DNA from: an uncultured Clostridia bacterium
Lineage (GTDB): Bacteria > Bacillota > Clostridia > Peptostreptococcales > Anaerovoracaceae
DNA length: 11,977 bases
Direction of reading: 5' to 3'
Assembly: GCA_945788655.1 (NCBI GenBank)
Contig: CALZMV010000030.1
Location: forward strand, 1-11,977
Part shown: one piece after another, positions 1-6,573 of the stretch
Position numbering within the stretch: the first letter of the stretch is position 1
Layout: every line of letters begins with the position of its first letter
Notes under the pieces: model-generated
What the model was told of the DNA's origin: nothing
What the model saw: only the letters and a program-made list of their open reading frames with translations
The model's database searches: none
Program-made: the position numbers and the translations under genes

Positions 1-756
1 CTTGAGAAAAAGATCAAAGCTGTCCTTTGAAGTTTCTGCTGTAGGAATCTGCACAGGCATATAGGTTCCTTCCGCCGGATAAACAAGTCCCAAAATCAAT
101 ACAGCCAGAATTGGACCTATTGAACTTAAAGCTACCAGACCAAAGCTGTCATCTCCTGCATGTCTGTCACTTCTAATAGATGATACACCTACTCCAAGAG
201 CCATAATAAAAGGCACTGTCATAGGTCCCGTTGTCACTCCTCCTGAGTCAAATGAAACTGCCCAGAAATCTTTTGGCACCTGCATGGCCAGAATAAAAAC
301 GATAATATAAAATACAGGCAAAATCCATGACAAGCTTATTCCGATTAAGATGCGAAGCATCGCTATTACAAGAAATATTCCTACCCCTAGAGCAACAGAA
401 AGTATAATAACGTTGTTGGGAATTGTTGGAACCTGATTGGCCAAAACCTGCAAATCCGGCTCTGATATTGTAATAATTACGCCTAGTAAGAAACTTACCA
501 ATACTATTATCCATATTTTCTTAGATTTTGTTATACATGCTCCAACCTTCTTTCCGATGGGCATCATAGCGACATCTGCTCCCAATGTAAAAAAAGCCAT
601 TCCAATTACCAACAAAACTGCTCCAAATGCAAAGGAAACCAACAGACTGTTTGGTATAGGCGTTATGGATAGGCACAATGCTAAAACTATTAATGTAATA
701 GGCATCACAGAAGTAACGGCTTCATTTAATTTTTCTTTTAATAAAGTCTTTGTCAA
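1..756 (-). CDS. DUF1538 family multispanning membrane protein (partial, C-terminus beyond window edge)
   Basis: This is an integral membrane protein of unknown function. I assign it to the DUF1538 family from recalled motifs. Its first 252 residues are visible and the reading frame is still open at position 1. It has a short basic and acidic N-terminus, then hydrophobic stretches that suggest about six or seven membrane segments. Recognisable family stretches are FFTLGADVAMMPIG near residues 55-68 and SGGVTTGPMTVPF followed by ALGVGVSSIRSD in the second half. I chose the TTG at 754-756 because a near-perfect ribosome binding site precedes it and the product begins MTKTLLKEKLNEAV. No in-frame ATG gives a full first membrane segment with such a site. 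The gene follows the S1 terminator, so it needs its own promoter. The only candidate I see is weak: TTTCAA, an 18-nt spacer, then TAAAAT, in the 135-nt gap. Members are often proposed to be transporters, but no substrate can be read from the sequence. Confidence 0.85.
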   Translation of the reverse strand, partial: MTKTLLKEKLNEAVTSVMPITLIVLALCLSITPIPNSLLVSFAFGAVLLVIGMAFFTLGADVAMMPIGKKVGACITKSKKIWIIVLVSFLLGVIITISEPDLQVLANQVPTIPNNVIILSVALGVGIFLVIAMLRILIGISLSWILPVFYIIVFILAMQVPKDFWAVSFDSGGVTTGPMTVPFIMALGVGVSSIRSDRHAGDDSFGLVALSSIGPILAVLILGLVYPAEGTYMPVQIPTAETSKDSFDLFLK

Positions 757-760
757 AATA

Positions 761-768
761 CACCTCCT
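761..768 (-). promoter_or_regulatory. Ribosome binding site that fixes a TTG start (DUF1538 gene)
   Basis: The minus strand reads AGGAGGTG here, close to the full anti-Shine-Dalgarno complement. It lies four nucleotides before the TTG at 754-756. Its strength and spacing are the main reason for calling a TTG start for the membrane protein. Confidence 0.8.
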
Positions 769-891
769 GATTTCATGTCTATTTTATGTATATTTTAACC
801 AATACCCTTTATTTCTTGAAAGTGTTATTTTTGTGAAAGCTCCTTAATTGGCAATATTTAGCAATTCATTAACCTTGTTTTTTGCACAATA

Positions 892-919
892 AAAGACGAA
901 CAGTTGTCTGTCCGTCTTT
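892..919 (-). terminator. Rho-independent terminator after ispH-rpsA
   Basis: On the minus strand AAAGACGGACAG pairs with CTGTTCGTCTTT around a four-base ACAA loop. This gives a 12-bp stem with a single G-U pair, followed by a short T-rich tail (TTTTATT). It starts 13 nt after the stop codon of the IspH-S1 gene. It should end the metallophosphoesterase-SPOR-rarA-ispH/rpsA transcription unit before the DUF1538 gene. Confidence 0.85.
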
Positions 920-932
920 AAATTCGAAATGA

Positions 933-2894
933 TTATTCTTCAACTTCAACAGTTTCTTCTTCGGTTTCGGAAGCTTCAACTGCTTCTTCGCCTGAAGCCT
1001 GCTTAATTGATAAGCTGATTCTCTTTCTTTCTGTATCAATGTCAAGAATCTTAGCTTCAACTTCCTGTCCAAGTTCAAGTTCTTCAGCGATGTTGCTTAC
1101 TCTCTTATTAGCAACTTCTGAGATGTGAACAAGTCCATCAAGACCAGGTTCTAATTCGATAAATGCACCATATTCTTTAATCTGAACAACCTTACCTGCT
1201 ACAATCTGATCAACAGCGTACTTTTCGTTGATTACGGACCATGGTTCAGGTGTAGTCTGCTTTAGACCAAGAGAAATCTTGCCCTTTTCTTCGTTCATAG
1301 AAAGAATCATAACTTTAACTTTATCACCGATCTGTAAAACTTCCTTAGGATGCTTTAACTTACCCCATGAAATTTCAGAGATATGTAATAATCCGTCGAT
1401 TCCGCCTAAGTCAACGAATGCACCGTAATCAGTAAATCTCATTACAGTTCCTTCAACTACATCATCCACATGTAGACCACTCCAGATTTCAGCAAGTTTC
1501 TGCTGTTTTTCTAAAGCCATAACAGCCTTATGGGAGAACACTGCTCTGTTCTTCTTAGGGTCAATTCTTGTAACCTTAATATCCATAGTCTGTCCAATGA
1601 ATTCTTCTGCATTTTCAACAAATTTATCGGAAAGCTGTGAAAGAGGAATGAATCCTGTAACTTCCTTGTAAGCAGCGATAACACCACCGTTAACCTGTCT
1701 TACAACCTTAACATTAAGAATCTTACCTTCTTCGTAAGCTTCGTTAATTTCATTCCAGTGTTCATTAGCTTCTAACTTCTTCTTGGAGAGTAAAATCACA
1801 CCATCGCCATCATCAGTTTTGATAACTTTAGCTTGGATTTCATCGCCATCCTTAAATAAGTCTGTTAGCTTCTGGTCTCCTTCTAATGTAACTTCGTCTT
1901 TTGGAATAACTCCATCTTTTTTGCATCCCATATTAACGATAATTTCTTTTTCAGTAACCTGGTGCACCTTACCGTTAACAACTTCGCCGATTCGTGGTAA
2001 TCTTAAGGATTTTTCGATATCATCCATTAAGTCCATCATGTTCATTTCACTCATTATAGCAATAACCTCCTTAATTACGCATTCAGGTGTCGAGGCACCT
2101 GCTGCAACACCTATTTTATTACATTTTGTCAAATGGTGCAATGGCAAATCTTCGATTTTTTCAACAAAATAGCTATTTGGGCAGTATTTTTTTGCAATTT
2201 CGTAAAGTTTTTGCGTGTTTGAGCTGTTCTTTCCTCCAATCACAACCATAGCATCGCTTGTCATTGCCAACTCCATACAATTTTTCTGTCTTAAAGCTGT
2301 GGCATTGCATATGGTGTTTTTTACGGTATATTTTTTATTAAGCTTGTCCAATACTTCTACTATAGAATCAAGCATTTCTTTTTTAATTGTGGTCTGGCAT
2401 ACAAGAAAAAGGTTATCTTCTGTAATCAATTTTGCTTCTTCCGAAGAATTAACAATAATTGCATTTTCACCACTCCATCCCTTTATGCCTTTAACCTCAG
2501 GATGGTCTTTGTCCCCAACTATTACAACCTGATATCCTTCTTTTGCTGCATCAGACACCAAGGTGTGAATTTTACTGACAAAAGGACATGTGGCATCAAT
2601 AACATTAAGATTTCGGTTCTTTACCTCATCCCAGAAAGTTTTACCTTCCCCATGAGACCTTACAATCAAAACATCATTTTCTGTTGCCTCATCGAGATTA
2701 TTTAAAATTGATACACCTTTTGATTCCAAATCATCTGTTACCAGCTTATTATGAATAAGAGGACCGCATGTAAATATACGTTTCCCTTCTTTATTTAATC
2801 TTACCTGCTCCTCTGTCTTTTCTATGGCCTGTTTTACTCCGAAACAAAATCCAGAATTAGCGGCTCTCACAACTTCTCTTATTTTTTCTGCCAT
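933..2894 (-). CDS. ispH-rpsA: Bifunctional HMBPP reductase (IspH) / 30S ribosomal protein S1 fusion
   Basis: This 653-residue protein joins two activities. Residues about 1-285 are IspH (LytB), the iron-sulfur enzyme that reduces HMBPP to IPP and DMAPP in the last step of the MEP isoprenoid pathway. The three cluster cysteines are C17 (SGFCFGVKQAI), C103 (ATCPFV) and C196 (TICNAT). The substrate-binding set is also present: H48, H81, H131 and E133 (DHPEVKG), T168 (CQTT), S224/N226 and S268 (GASTP). Residues about 302-632 hold four S1 RNA-binding repeats, near 302-372, 388-456, 475-545 and 562-632. The last two are most canonical (DYGAFVDL, EYGAFIEL). A glutamate-rich tail ends the chain. Such fusions are known in Clostridia; E. 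coli S1 alone has six repeats. The ATG at 2892-2894 overlaps the end of rarA by 16 nt and has only a weak GGA ribosome site, which suggests translational coupling. Confidence 0.96.
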   Translation of the reverse strand: MAEKIREVVRAANSGFCFGVKQAIEKTEEQVRLNKEGKRIFTCGPLIHNKLVTDDLESKGVSILNNLDEATENDVLIVRSHGEGKTFWDEVKNRNLNVIDATCPFVSKIHTLVSDAAKEGYQVVIVGDKDHPEVKGIKGWSGENAIIVNSSEEAKLITEDNLFLVCQTTIKKEMLDSIVEVLDKLNKKYTVKNTICNATALRQKNCMELAMTSDAMVVIGGKNSSNTQKLYEIAKKYCPNSYFVEKIEDLPLHHLTKCNKIGVAAGASTPECVIKEVIAIMSEMNMMDLMDDIEKSLRLPRIGEVVNGKVHQVTEKEIIVNMGCKKDGVIPKDEVTLEGDQKLTDLFKDGDEIQAKVIKTDDGDGVILLSKKKLEANEHWNEINEAYEEGKILNVKVVRQVNGGVIAAYKEVTGFIPLSQLSDKFVENAEEFIGQTMDIKVTRIDPKKNRAVFSHKAVMALEKQQKLAEIWSGLHVDDVVEGTVMRFTDYGAFVDLGGIDGLLHISEISWGKLKHPKEVLQIGDKVKVMILSMNEEKGKISLGLKQTTPEPWSVINEKYAVDQIVAGKVVQIKEYGAFIELEPGLDGLVHISEVANKRVSNIAEELELGQEVEAKILDIDTERKRISLSIKQASGEEAVEASETEEETVEVEE

Positions 2895-4165
2895 TTGTTC
2901 TTGTCCAAACTTTCTAAATATTTTTTAAATGAACTTTCCGATCCGTTTTCTGTAGGGTTATAATAGCTCACGCCTTCGTAGTAAAGATTGTCCGGAAGAT
3001 ACTGTTGCTTAACATAACCTCCATAAGCGTGAGGATATTTATACTCTGTACCATATCCCATTTTCTTTGCACCTGAATAATGTGAATCCCTTAAGTGATT
3101 TGGTACATCATCAATTTTTTTGTGCCTGATATCTGACATGGCATTTTCATAAGCCATATATGAGGCGTTTGATTTTGGTGCAGATGCCAGAAGAATTACA
3201 GCCTGGCTCAGATTAATTGCTGCTTCAGGCAGCCCAACCATTAACGCAGCCTGCACGCACGAAGTGACTATAGAAACAGCTGAAGGATATGCCATACCGA
3301 CATCTTCGCTTGCGATAACCATAAGTCTTCGTCCAATCATCTGTATGTCCGCACCACCATCAATCAGTCTTGCAAAATAGTGAATAGCCGCATCCGGGTC
3401 ACTGCCTCTGATGGATTTCTGCAATGCACTCAGAAGATTATATCTGTCATCGCCCTTATCATAAAAACCTATCTTGCGTTGCATCGCTTCAGCAACTTGC
3501 TCTTTTTTTACAGGTACTGACTCATCCACATTGTCTGAAATAAAGCCCAAAGTATCAAGAGCAACCCTTGCATCACCGTTTGACAATTCAGCAAGAACAG
3601 AGATAGCATCTTCTTCCCATGTAATATTTAGACATCCAAGACCTCTATCCTTGTCGGAAATGGTTCTTTTGATTATTTCAATCAGCTGAGCTTCAGAATG
3701 TCTTTTAAATTCATAAATATTCCTTACGCGACTGAGGATGGCATTATTTATGGAAAAATACGGGTTCTCAGTTGTGCTTCCAATAAATTTTATTACACCT
3801 TCCTCTAAGGCCTTAAGCAATGAATCCTGCTGCAATTTGCTCCATCTGTGGAACTCGTCAATATAAACATATGTAGTCTTATTCTCCAGACCATAAAAGC
3901 TGACTTTTGCCTGTTCAATGAGTTCCTTCAGCTCTTTTGTTCCTGATACGGATGCGTTAAGTTCATGGAAATTACCGCCCATTTCTCTAGCTATTATCCT
4001 TGCCAGTGTTGTTTTGCCCGTTCCTGATGGACCGAAAAAAATTGCTGAATCAAAAGTCTTATTTTTTATAGAATTGTAAAAAAGGGACCCTTTGTATAAA
4101 AAATGTTCCTGACCTGTGAATTCGTCTAAAGACTGCGGTCTCATTCTTGTCGACAATGGAATCAT
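2879..4165 (-). CDS. rarA: Replication-associated recombination protein A (RarA/MgsA), AAA+ ATPase
   Basis: This is a cytoplasmic clamp-loader-like AAA+ ATPase that acts at stalled or gapped replication forks. The 428-residue length is normal for the family. Visible motifs are Walker A GPSGTGKTT at 45-53, Walker B YVYIDEFHRW near 99-108, and sensor 1 GSTTENP at 129-135 followed by the arginine-finger region ILSRVR. The C-terminal half carries the tetramerisation and MgsA_C region (ARLIDGGAD, ASEDVGMAYPSA, HLRDSHYSGAK, YKYPHAYGGYV). The Walker B region reads DEFHRWSKLQQD where most relatives have DEIHRFNKAQQD, a conservative change. An AAGGAG site lies 8 nt before the ATG. The start is 13 nt after the SPOR gene, and the end overlaps ispH-rpsA by 16 nt, which indicates one operon. 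Confidence 0.96.
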   Translation of the reverse strand: MIPLSTRMRPQSLDEFTGQEHFLYKGSLFYNSIKNKTFDSAIFFGPSGTGKTTLARIIAREMGGNFHELNASVSGTKELKELIEQAKVSFYGLENKTTYVYIDEFHRWSKLQQDSLLKALEEGVIKFIGSTTENPYFSINNAILSRVRNIYEFKRHSEAQLIEIIKRTISDKDRGLGCLNITWEEDAISVLAELSNGDARVALDTLGFISDNVDESVPVKKEQVAEAMQRKIGFYDKGDDRYNLLSALQKSIRGSDPDAAIHYFARLIDGGADIQMIGRRLMVIASEDVGMAYPSAVSIVTSCVQAALMVGLPEAAINLSQAVILLASAPKSNASYMAYENAMSDIRHKKIDDVPNHLRDSHYSGAKKMGYGTEYKYPHAYGGYVKQQYLPDNLYYEGVSYYNPTENGSESSFKKYLESLDKNKWQKK

Positions 4166-4178
4166 TAGTTGCTCTCCT

Positions 4179-4649
4179 TTAAAAGGATGCTATAAAAACA
4201 TCCTCCACTTCTTTATCCTTTATTTTATCTAAGTTTCCTATAGCTTCATCCTTTGTTTTTACAATAGGGCTGATAACTTTAAACTTTTCATCATCTTGAT
4301 GAATCTTTGCTTCAATCCCCTTTGCAGCAAGTTCTGTAACAAGCTTATCAGCAGCCTCCCTCGTAGAAAATACTCCAAACTGCAATGCATACCCTCCATC
4401 AATCTCCTCTTCAGTCTTTTTTTCCTCATCGTTGTTCTCTTCTTTTGCACTTTCTTCAAGTTTGCTTACTACCTGAAGCGGGCTTTCATCTGAATCATAT
4501 CCCAGTAAAGGACCGATAATAAATCTTGCAGTCAAATATCCTAAAAGGATGGTTATTATTATTATAGCAAGAAATACACTAAATTTCATCTTTGAATTTG
4601 AATTTGTACGCCTTCTTTTCTTAACACGCCTGCGCGTCAGCTGACCCAT
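4179..4649 (-). CDS. Membrane-anchored SPOR-domain protein
   Basis: This 156-residue protein is probably a cell-envelope protein that binds peptidoglycan through a SPOR domain, which in known cases recognises denuded glycan strands at division or sporulation septa. Residues 1-20 are very basic (RRRVKKRRR) and should be cytoplasmic. Residues about 22-48 form one membrane helix (FLAIIIITILLGYLTARF). Residues about 52-85 are an acidic low-complexity linker. The SPOR domain fills about 86-156, with YALQFGVFSTREAADKL and later KVISPIVKTKDEA. The predicted topology is N-terminus inside and SPOR domain outside. GGAGGT lies 5 nt before the ATG. The gene is 35 nt after the metallophosphoesterase and 13 nt before rarA, so it is in the same operon. 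The specific role is not determined. Confidence 0.85.
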   Translation of the reverse strand: MGQLTRRRVKKRRRTNSNSKMKFSVFLAIIIITILLGYLTARFIIGPLLGYDSDESPLQVVSKLEESAKEENNDEEKKTEEEIDGGYALQFGVFSTREAADKLVTELAAKGIEAKIHQDDEKFKVISPIVKTKDEAIGNLDKIKDKEVEDVFIASF

Positions 4650-4684
4650 AAAATACCTCCGTAACCTCTTGACTTTTTAATACA

Positions 4685-5281
4685 TCATTCGTTGCTTATT
4701 TTCCATGTTCTTCCATCATCCAGACACATTACCATAAGATAGTTCTCAGAATCTGACGTCTGGTTTTCTTCATTGAATCTACTTGTAATTACTATTCTGT
4801 CTTTAAGATATTCCTTAATGTATGGATCAAAAGGTTCTAAACTTGAATGAACAAGTACATACTCCCTGCCATCTGCTTCAACCTCTTCGTATAGAGAGAA
4901 CTCCTCTAGATATTCAAGAACATCTTTTTTTTCTTCTGCATTTAGCCGCCTAAATGCCTCAAAAGTGCCTTTTCCTCCATCTCTCTGCCAATTGAGAAAG
5001 TCTGTCATATCTTCAACCGAAAGATATGTTTCCACATTTTCTTCTGTAATTGGAACGTTAAGTTTTCTCAGCATTGTTAAAGCCATATAGTCGTGGTTTC
5101 CAATTAGAGGAACTACATTGGCGCGCATCATCATATCCTGAAGAATTTCAATGCCTTCATTTCCCTTATCGACAACATCACCTAAAACATATAATGTATC
5201 ATACTGAGATAGTTTAATCTTTTCGATTGCTTCTAAATAAGATTTTTTGCATCCGTGTATATCTCCCATAACATAAATCAT
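4685..5281 (-). CDS. Metallophosphoesterase, PPP/ApaH-like serine/threonine phosphatase family
   Basis: This 198-residue protein belongs to the calcineurin-like metallophosphoesterase fold that uses two metal ions. The ordered motifs are GDIHG at 6-10, GDVVDKG at 34-40, GNHD at 61-64 and a later metal-ligand histidine in VLVHSS (H145). That order is typical of the PPP family, which includes protein phosphatases and the diadenosine tetraphosphatase ApaH. The second motif has lysine where GDxxDRG usually has arginine, so the residue that normally contacts substrate phosphate is conservatively replaced. The substrate cannot be read from sequence. The ATG has an AAGGAG site 9 nt upstream. It is the first gene after the pilus-operon terminator, so it probably has its own promoter in 5282-5349. 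I see only a weak match there (TATACT without a good -35). Confidence 0.88.
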   Translation of the reverse strand: MIYVMGDIHGCKKSYLEAIEKIKLSQYDTLYVLGDVVDKGNEGIEILQDMMMRANVVPLIGNHDYMALTMLRKLNVPITEENVETYLSVEDMTDFLNWQRDGGKGTFEAFRRLNAEEKKDVLEYLEEFSLYEEVEADGREYVLVHSSLEPFDPYIKEYLKDRIVITSRFNEENQTSDSENYLMVMCLDDGRTWKISNE

Positions 5282-5344
5282 AATCCTGGTCTCCTTTTTA
5301 AGCGAACTGTTCTTAAAGGCTATAATGCCTTTTTATTTAGTATA

Positions 5345-5377
5345 TGAAAAGGAAGTCCATATATAACGGACTTCCTC
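5345..5377 (-). terminator. Terminator of the Tad pilus operon, overlapping the last stop codon
   Basis: On the minus strand AGGAAGTCC pairs perfectly with GGACTTCCT around a nine-base AT-rich loop. A G-U pair can extend the 9-bp stem, and a short TTTTC tract follows. The stem begins with the last base of the TGA of the DUF6382 gene. The tail is short, so termination may be partial and some read-through into the metallophosphoesterase gene is possible. Confidence 0.7.
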
Positions 5378-5906
5378 AAAAGATTTGGTTTTTTATTACT
5401 TCTCTTTTTAATTCTGAAATGAAGAGTTTAATCTTTAAAGCGTAAATATTGTCAGTATCAAACAATTGATACAGTACGTCCAGATACATTCTACCATTTT
5501 CTGATGCAATTTTTTTTAGTTCACATATAAAATACAGTATCTTCTTTTTTACAGATACTTTTCTGGCATCAGGAATATATGTAAACTTGACAGTCGAAAA
5601 ATATCTGTCAATATATACTGTATCTAAGTTAAGTATGTACTCCTCAGGAAAGATAAGATAATCTTTACACTCCTCCATCGCATTTGCAAGAAGTTCTAAT
5701 ACTGTCAGAGTATTCTCTGCGCTTAATTCTTGAAAAGAAGACAATTTTCTGAAGCCTGATGTGTCATAATATCCGCTTATATTGTCCCTTTCTTTTATAA
5801 TGCTTATTGGAAAAATGCTTTTGCAGACGTTGCCGGAAAGGATTTCTAGCTTTTCCTCATACAACAAATCTTCCTCCTTCATTCTCACCAAAACTTTTTT
5901 AACCAT
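5376..5906 (-). CDS. DUF6382-type protein without an FHA domain, last gene of the Tad operon
   Basis: This protein of about 176 residues has no signal peptide or membrane helix and should be cytoplasmic. The pattern YYDTSGF...L, then EECKDYLIFPEEYILNLDTVYID and FTYIPDA, resembles DUF6382 as I recall it. That domain usually precedes an FHA phosphothreonine-binding domain in Firmicute proteins often encoded beside Tad pilus genes. Here the chain ends right after the DUF6382-like part, so no FHA domain is present in the frame, and the terminator follows at once. I prefer the ATG at 5904-5906, which has AGGTG six nt upstream, over a GTG at 5915 that has no ribosome site. The gene overlaps the upstream pseudopilin gene by 8 nt (ATGGTTAA), which indicates coupled translation. 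Its function is unknown; a regulatory or assembly role in the pilus machine is inference from context. Confidence 0.7.
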   Translation of the reverse strand: MVKKVLVRMKEEDLLYEEKLEILSGNVCKSIFPISIIKERDNISGYYDTSGFRKLSSFQELSAENTLTVLELLANAMEECKDYLIFPEEYILNLDTVYIDRYFSTVKFTYIPDARKVSVKKKILYFICELKKIASENGRMYLDVLYQLFDTDNIYALKIKLFISELKREVIKNQIF

Positions 5907-6573
5907 TTGCAGCACCTATGCATATTGTGCAAGGGGTAAAACCTTTCCTATAAGCATCCTGACTCTCCATCTGTACAATCCGATATCCCTCTTTAATATT
6001 TTGCTTAATATACCTGCATCCTTTTATATGGTACCTTTCTCCATATTTAGGGAAAATATACACAATTCGAGAACCTTCACCATTGCAAAACTCTGCTTCA
6101 TCCAGTGGATTGAACTCATTAGTACTTCCATTAAATGCCCTTGCTCTTAACCTTTCGTTAAAGTCTATTATTCCGTTTATTCCATTATTACTGATTACTT
6201 TAAAATTAGCTGTAATATCAATGCTTATTAGATTATCTGTTCCGTTTTCAGCATGTAACACCCTATAAGAATTAATTTTTATATCGCAAGAATCAGAAAA
6301 AGCCGTCTTAAGCTCGCTGCAAAGGGAAACTGTTTTTATAGACATAAATGATTCTATGCATAATTCTTTCATTTTATCCGCTGATGTAAAGCATAACTCT
6401 TCACATATTGCATAAATTCTTATAATCAGTATGATTGCACAAACACATATAATCAAAACAGGTAAGGATAAGGCTGCTTCAACTATATAGCTACCTTTTC
6501 TTTCTGAAATTCTTTTGCACAAAGGAATACTATATTGCTTAGTAGCTGTCTTTAAATTCATGACAGACACCAT
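5899..6573 (-). CDS. TadE-like pseudopilin with C-terminal His/Cys metal-site-like module
   Basis: This 224-residue protein is membrane-anchored and mostly extracellular. After a basic N-terminus comes ERKG|SYIVEAALSLPVL, which matches TadE-type pilins: a glycine processing site at G27, glutamate at +5 (E32), then a helix to about residue 55. The exported part has many cysteines. Its last 50 residues contain VYIFPKYGERYHIKGCRY and later GFTPCTICIG, giving YHxxxC (H182, C186) plus PCxxC (C215, C218). The same spacing occurs in small zinc-binding modules at the ends of some secreted or ComEC-like proteins, as I recall them. The role would be minor pilin or tip protein, by inference. The reading frame overlaps DUF5702 by 35 nt. 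The ATG at 6559-6561, with GGTG six nt upstream, is as plausible a start as the one at 6571-6573. Confidence 0.75.
   Translation of the reverse strand: MVSVMNLKTATKQYSIPLCKRISERKGSYIVEAALSLPVLIICVCAIILIIRIYAICEELCFTSADKMKELCIESFMSIKTVSLCSELKTAFSDSCDIKINSYRVLHAENGTDNLISIDITANFKVISNNGINGIIDFNERLRARAFNGSTNEFNPLDEAEFCNGEGSRIVYIFPKYGERYHIKGCRYIKQNIKEGYRIVQMESQDAYRKGFTPCTICIGAANG

Noticed and set aside
248..514. 88-codon minus-strand open frame
   Set aside because: It is another frame inside the DUF1538 gene, with serine- and asparagine-rich low-complexity translation and no ribosome site.
437..847. 136-codon plus-strand open frame
   Set aside because: It lies opposite the minus-strand DUF1538 gene, which has a strong ribosome site and a clear family pattern. 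The plus-strand product has no recognisable domain.
757..891. Possible riboswitch or small RNA in the gap before the DUF1538 gene
   Set aside because: The 135 nt are AT-rich, and apart from a weak TTTCAA-18-TAAAAT promoter match I see no extended pairing or known conserved motif.
869..1078. 69-codon minus-strand frame over the end of ispH-rpsA
   Set aside because: It is out of frame with S1, lysine-rich because it reads the acidic tail codons in another frame, and crosses the terminator hairpin.
1783..2532. Two plus-strand frames of 129 and 105 codons
   Set aside because: They lie entirely opposite the conserved IspH and S1 coding sequence and show no domain or ribosome site.
5315..5332. 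Small hairpin AAAGGC-TATAAT-GCCTTT followed by T-rich bases on the plus strand
   Set aside because: The stem is only 6 bp with an AT-rich loop, it lies in the leader of the metallophosphoesterase gene, and no plus-strand gene exists for it to terminate. I do not call it a terminator.
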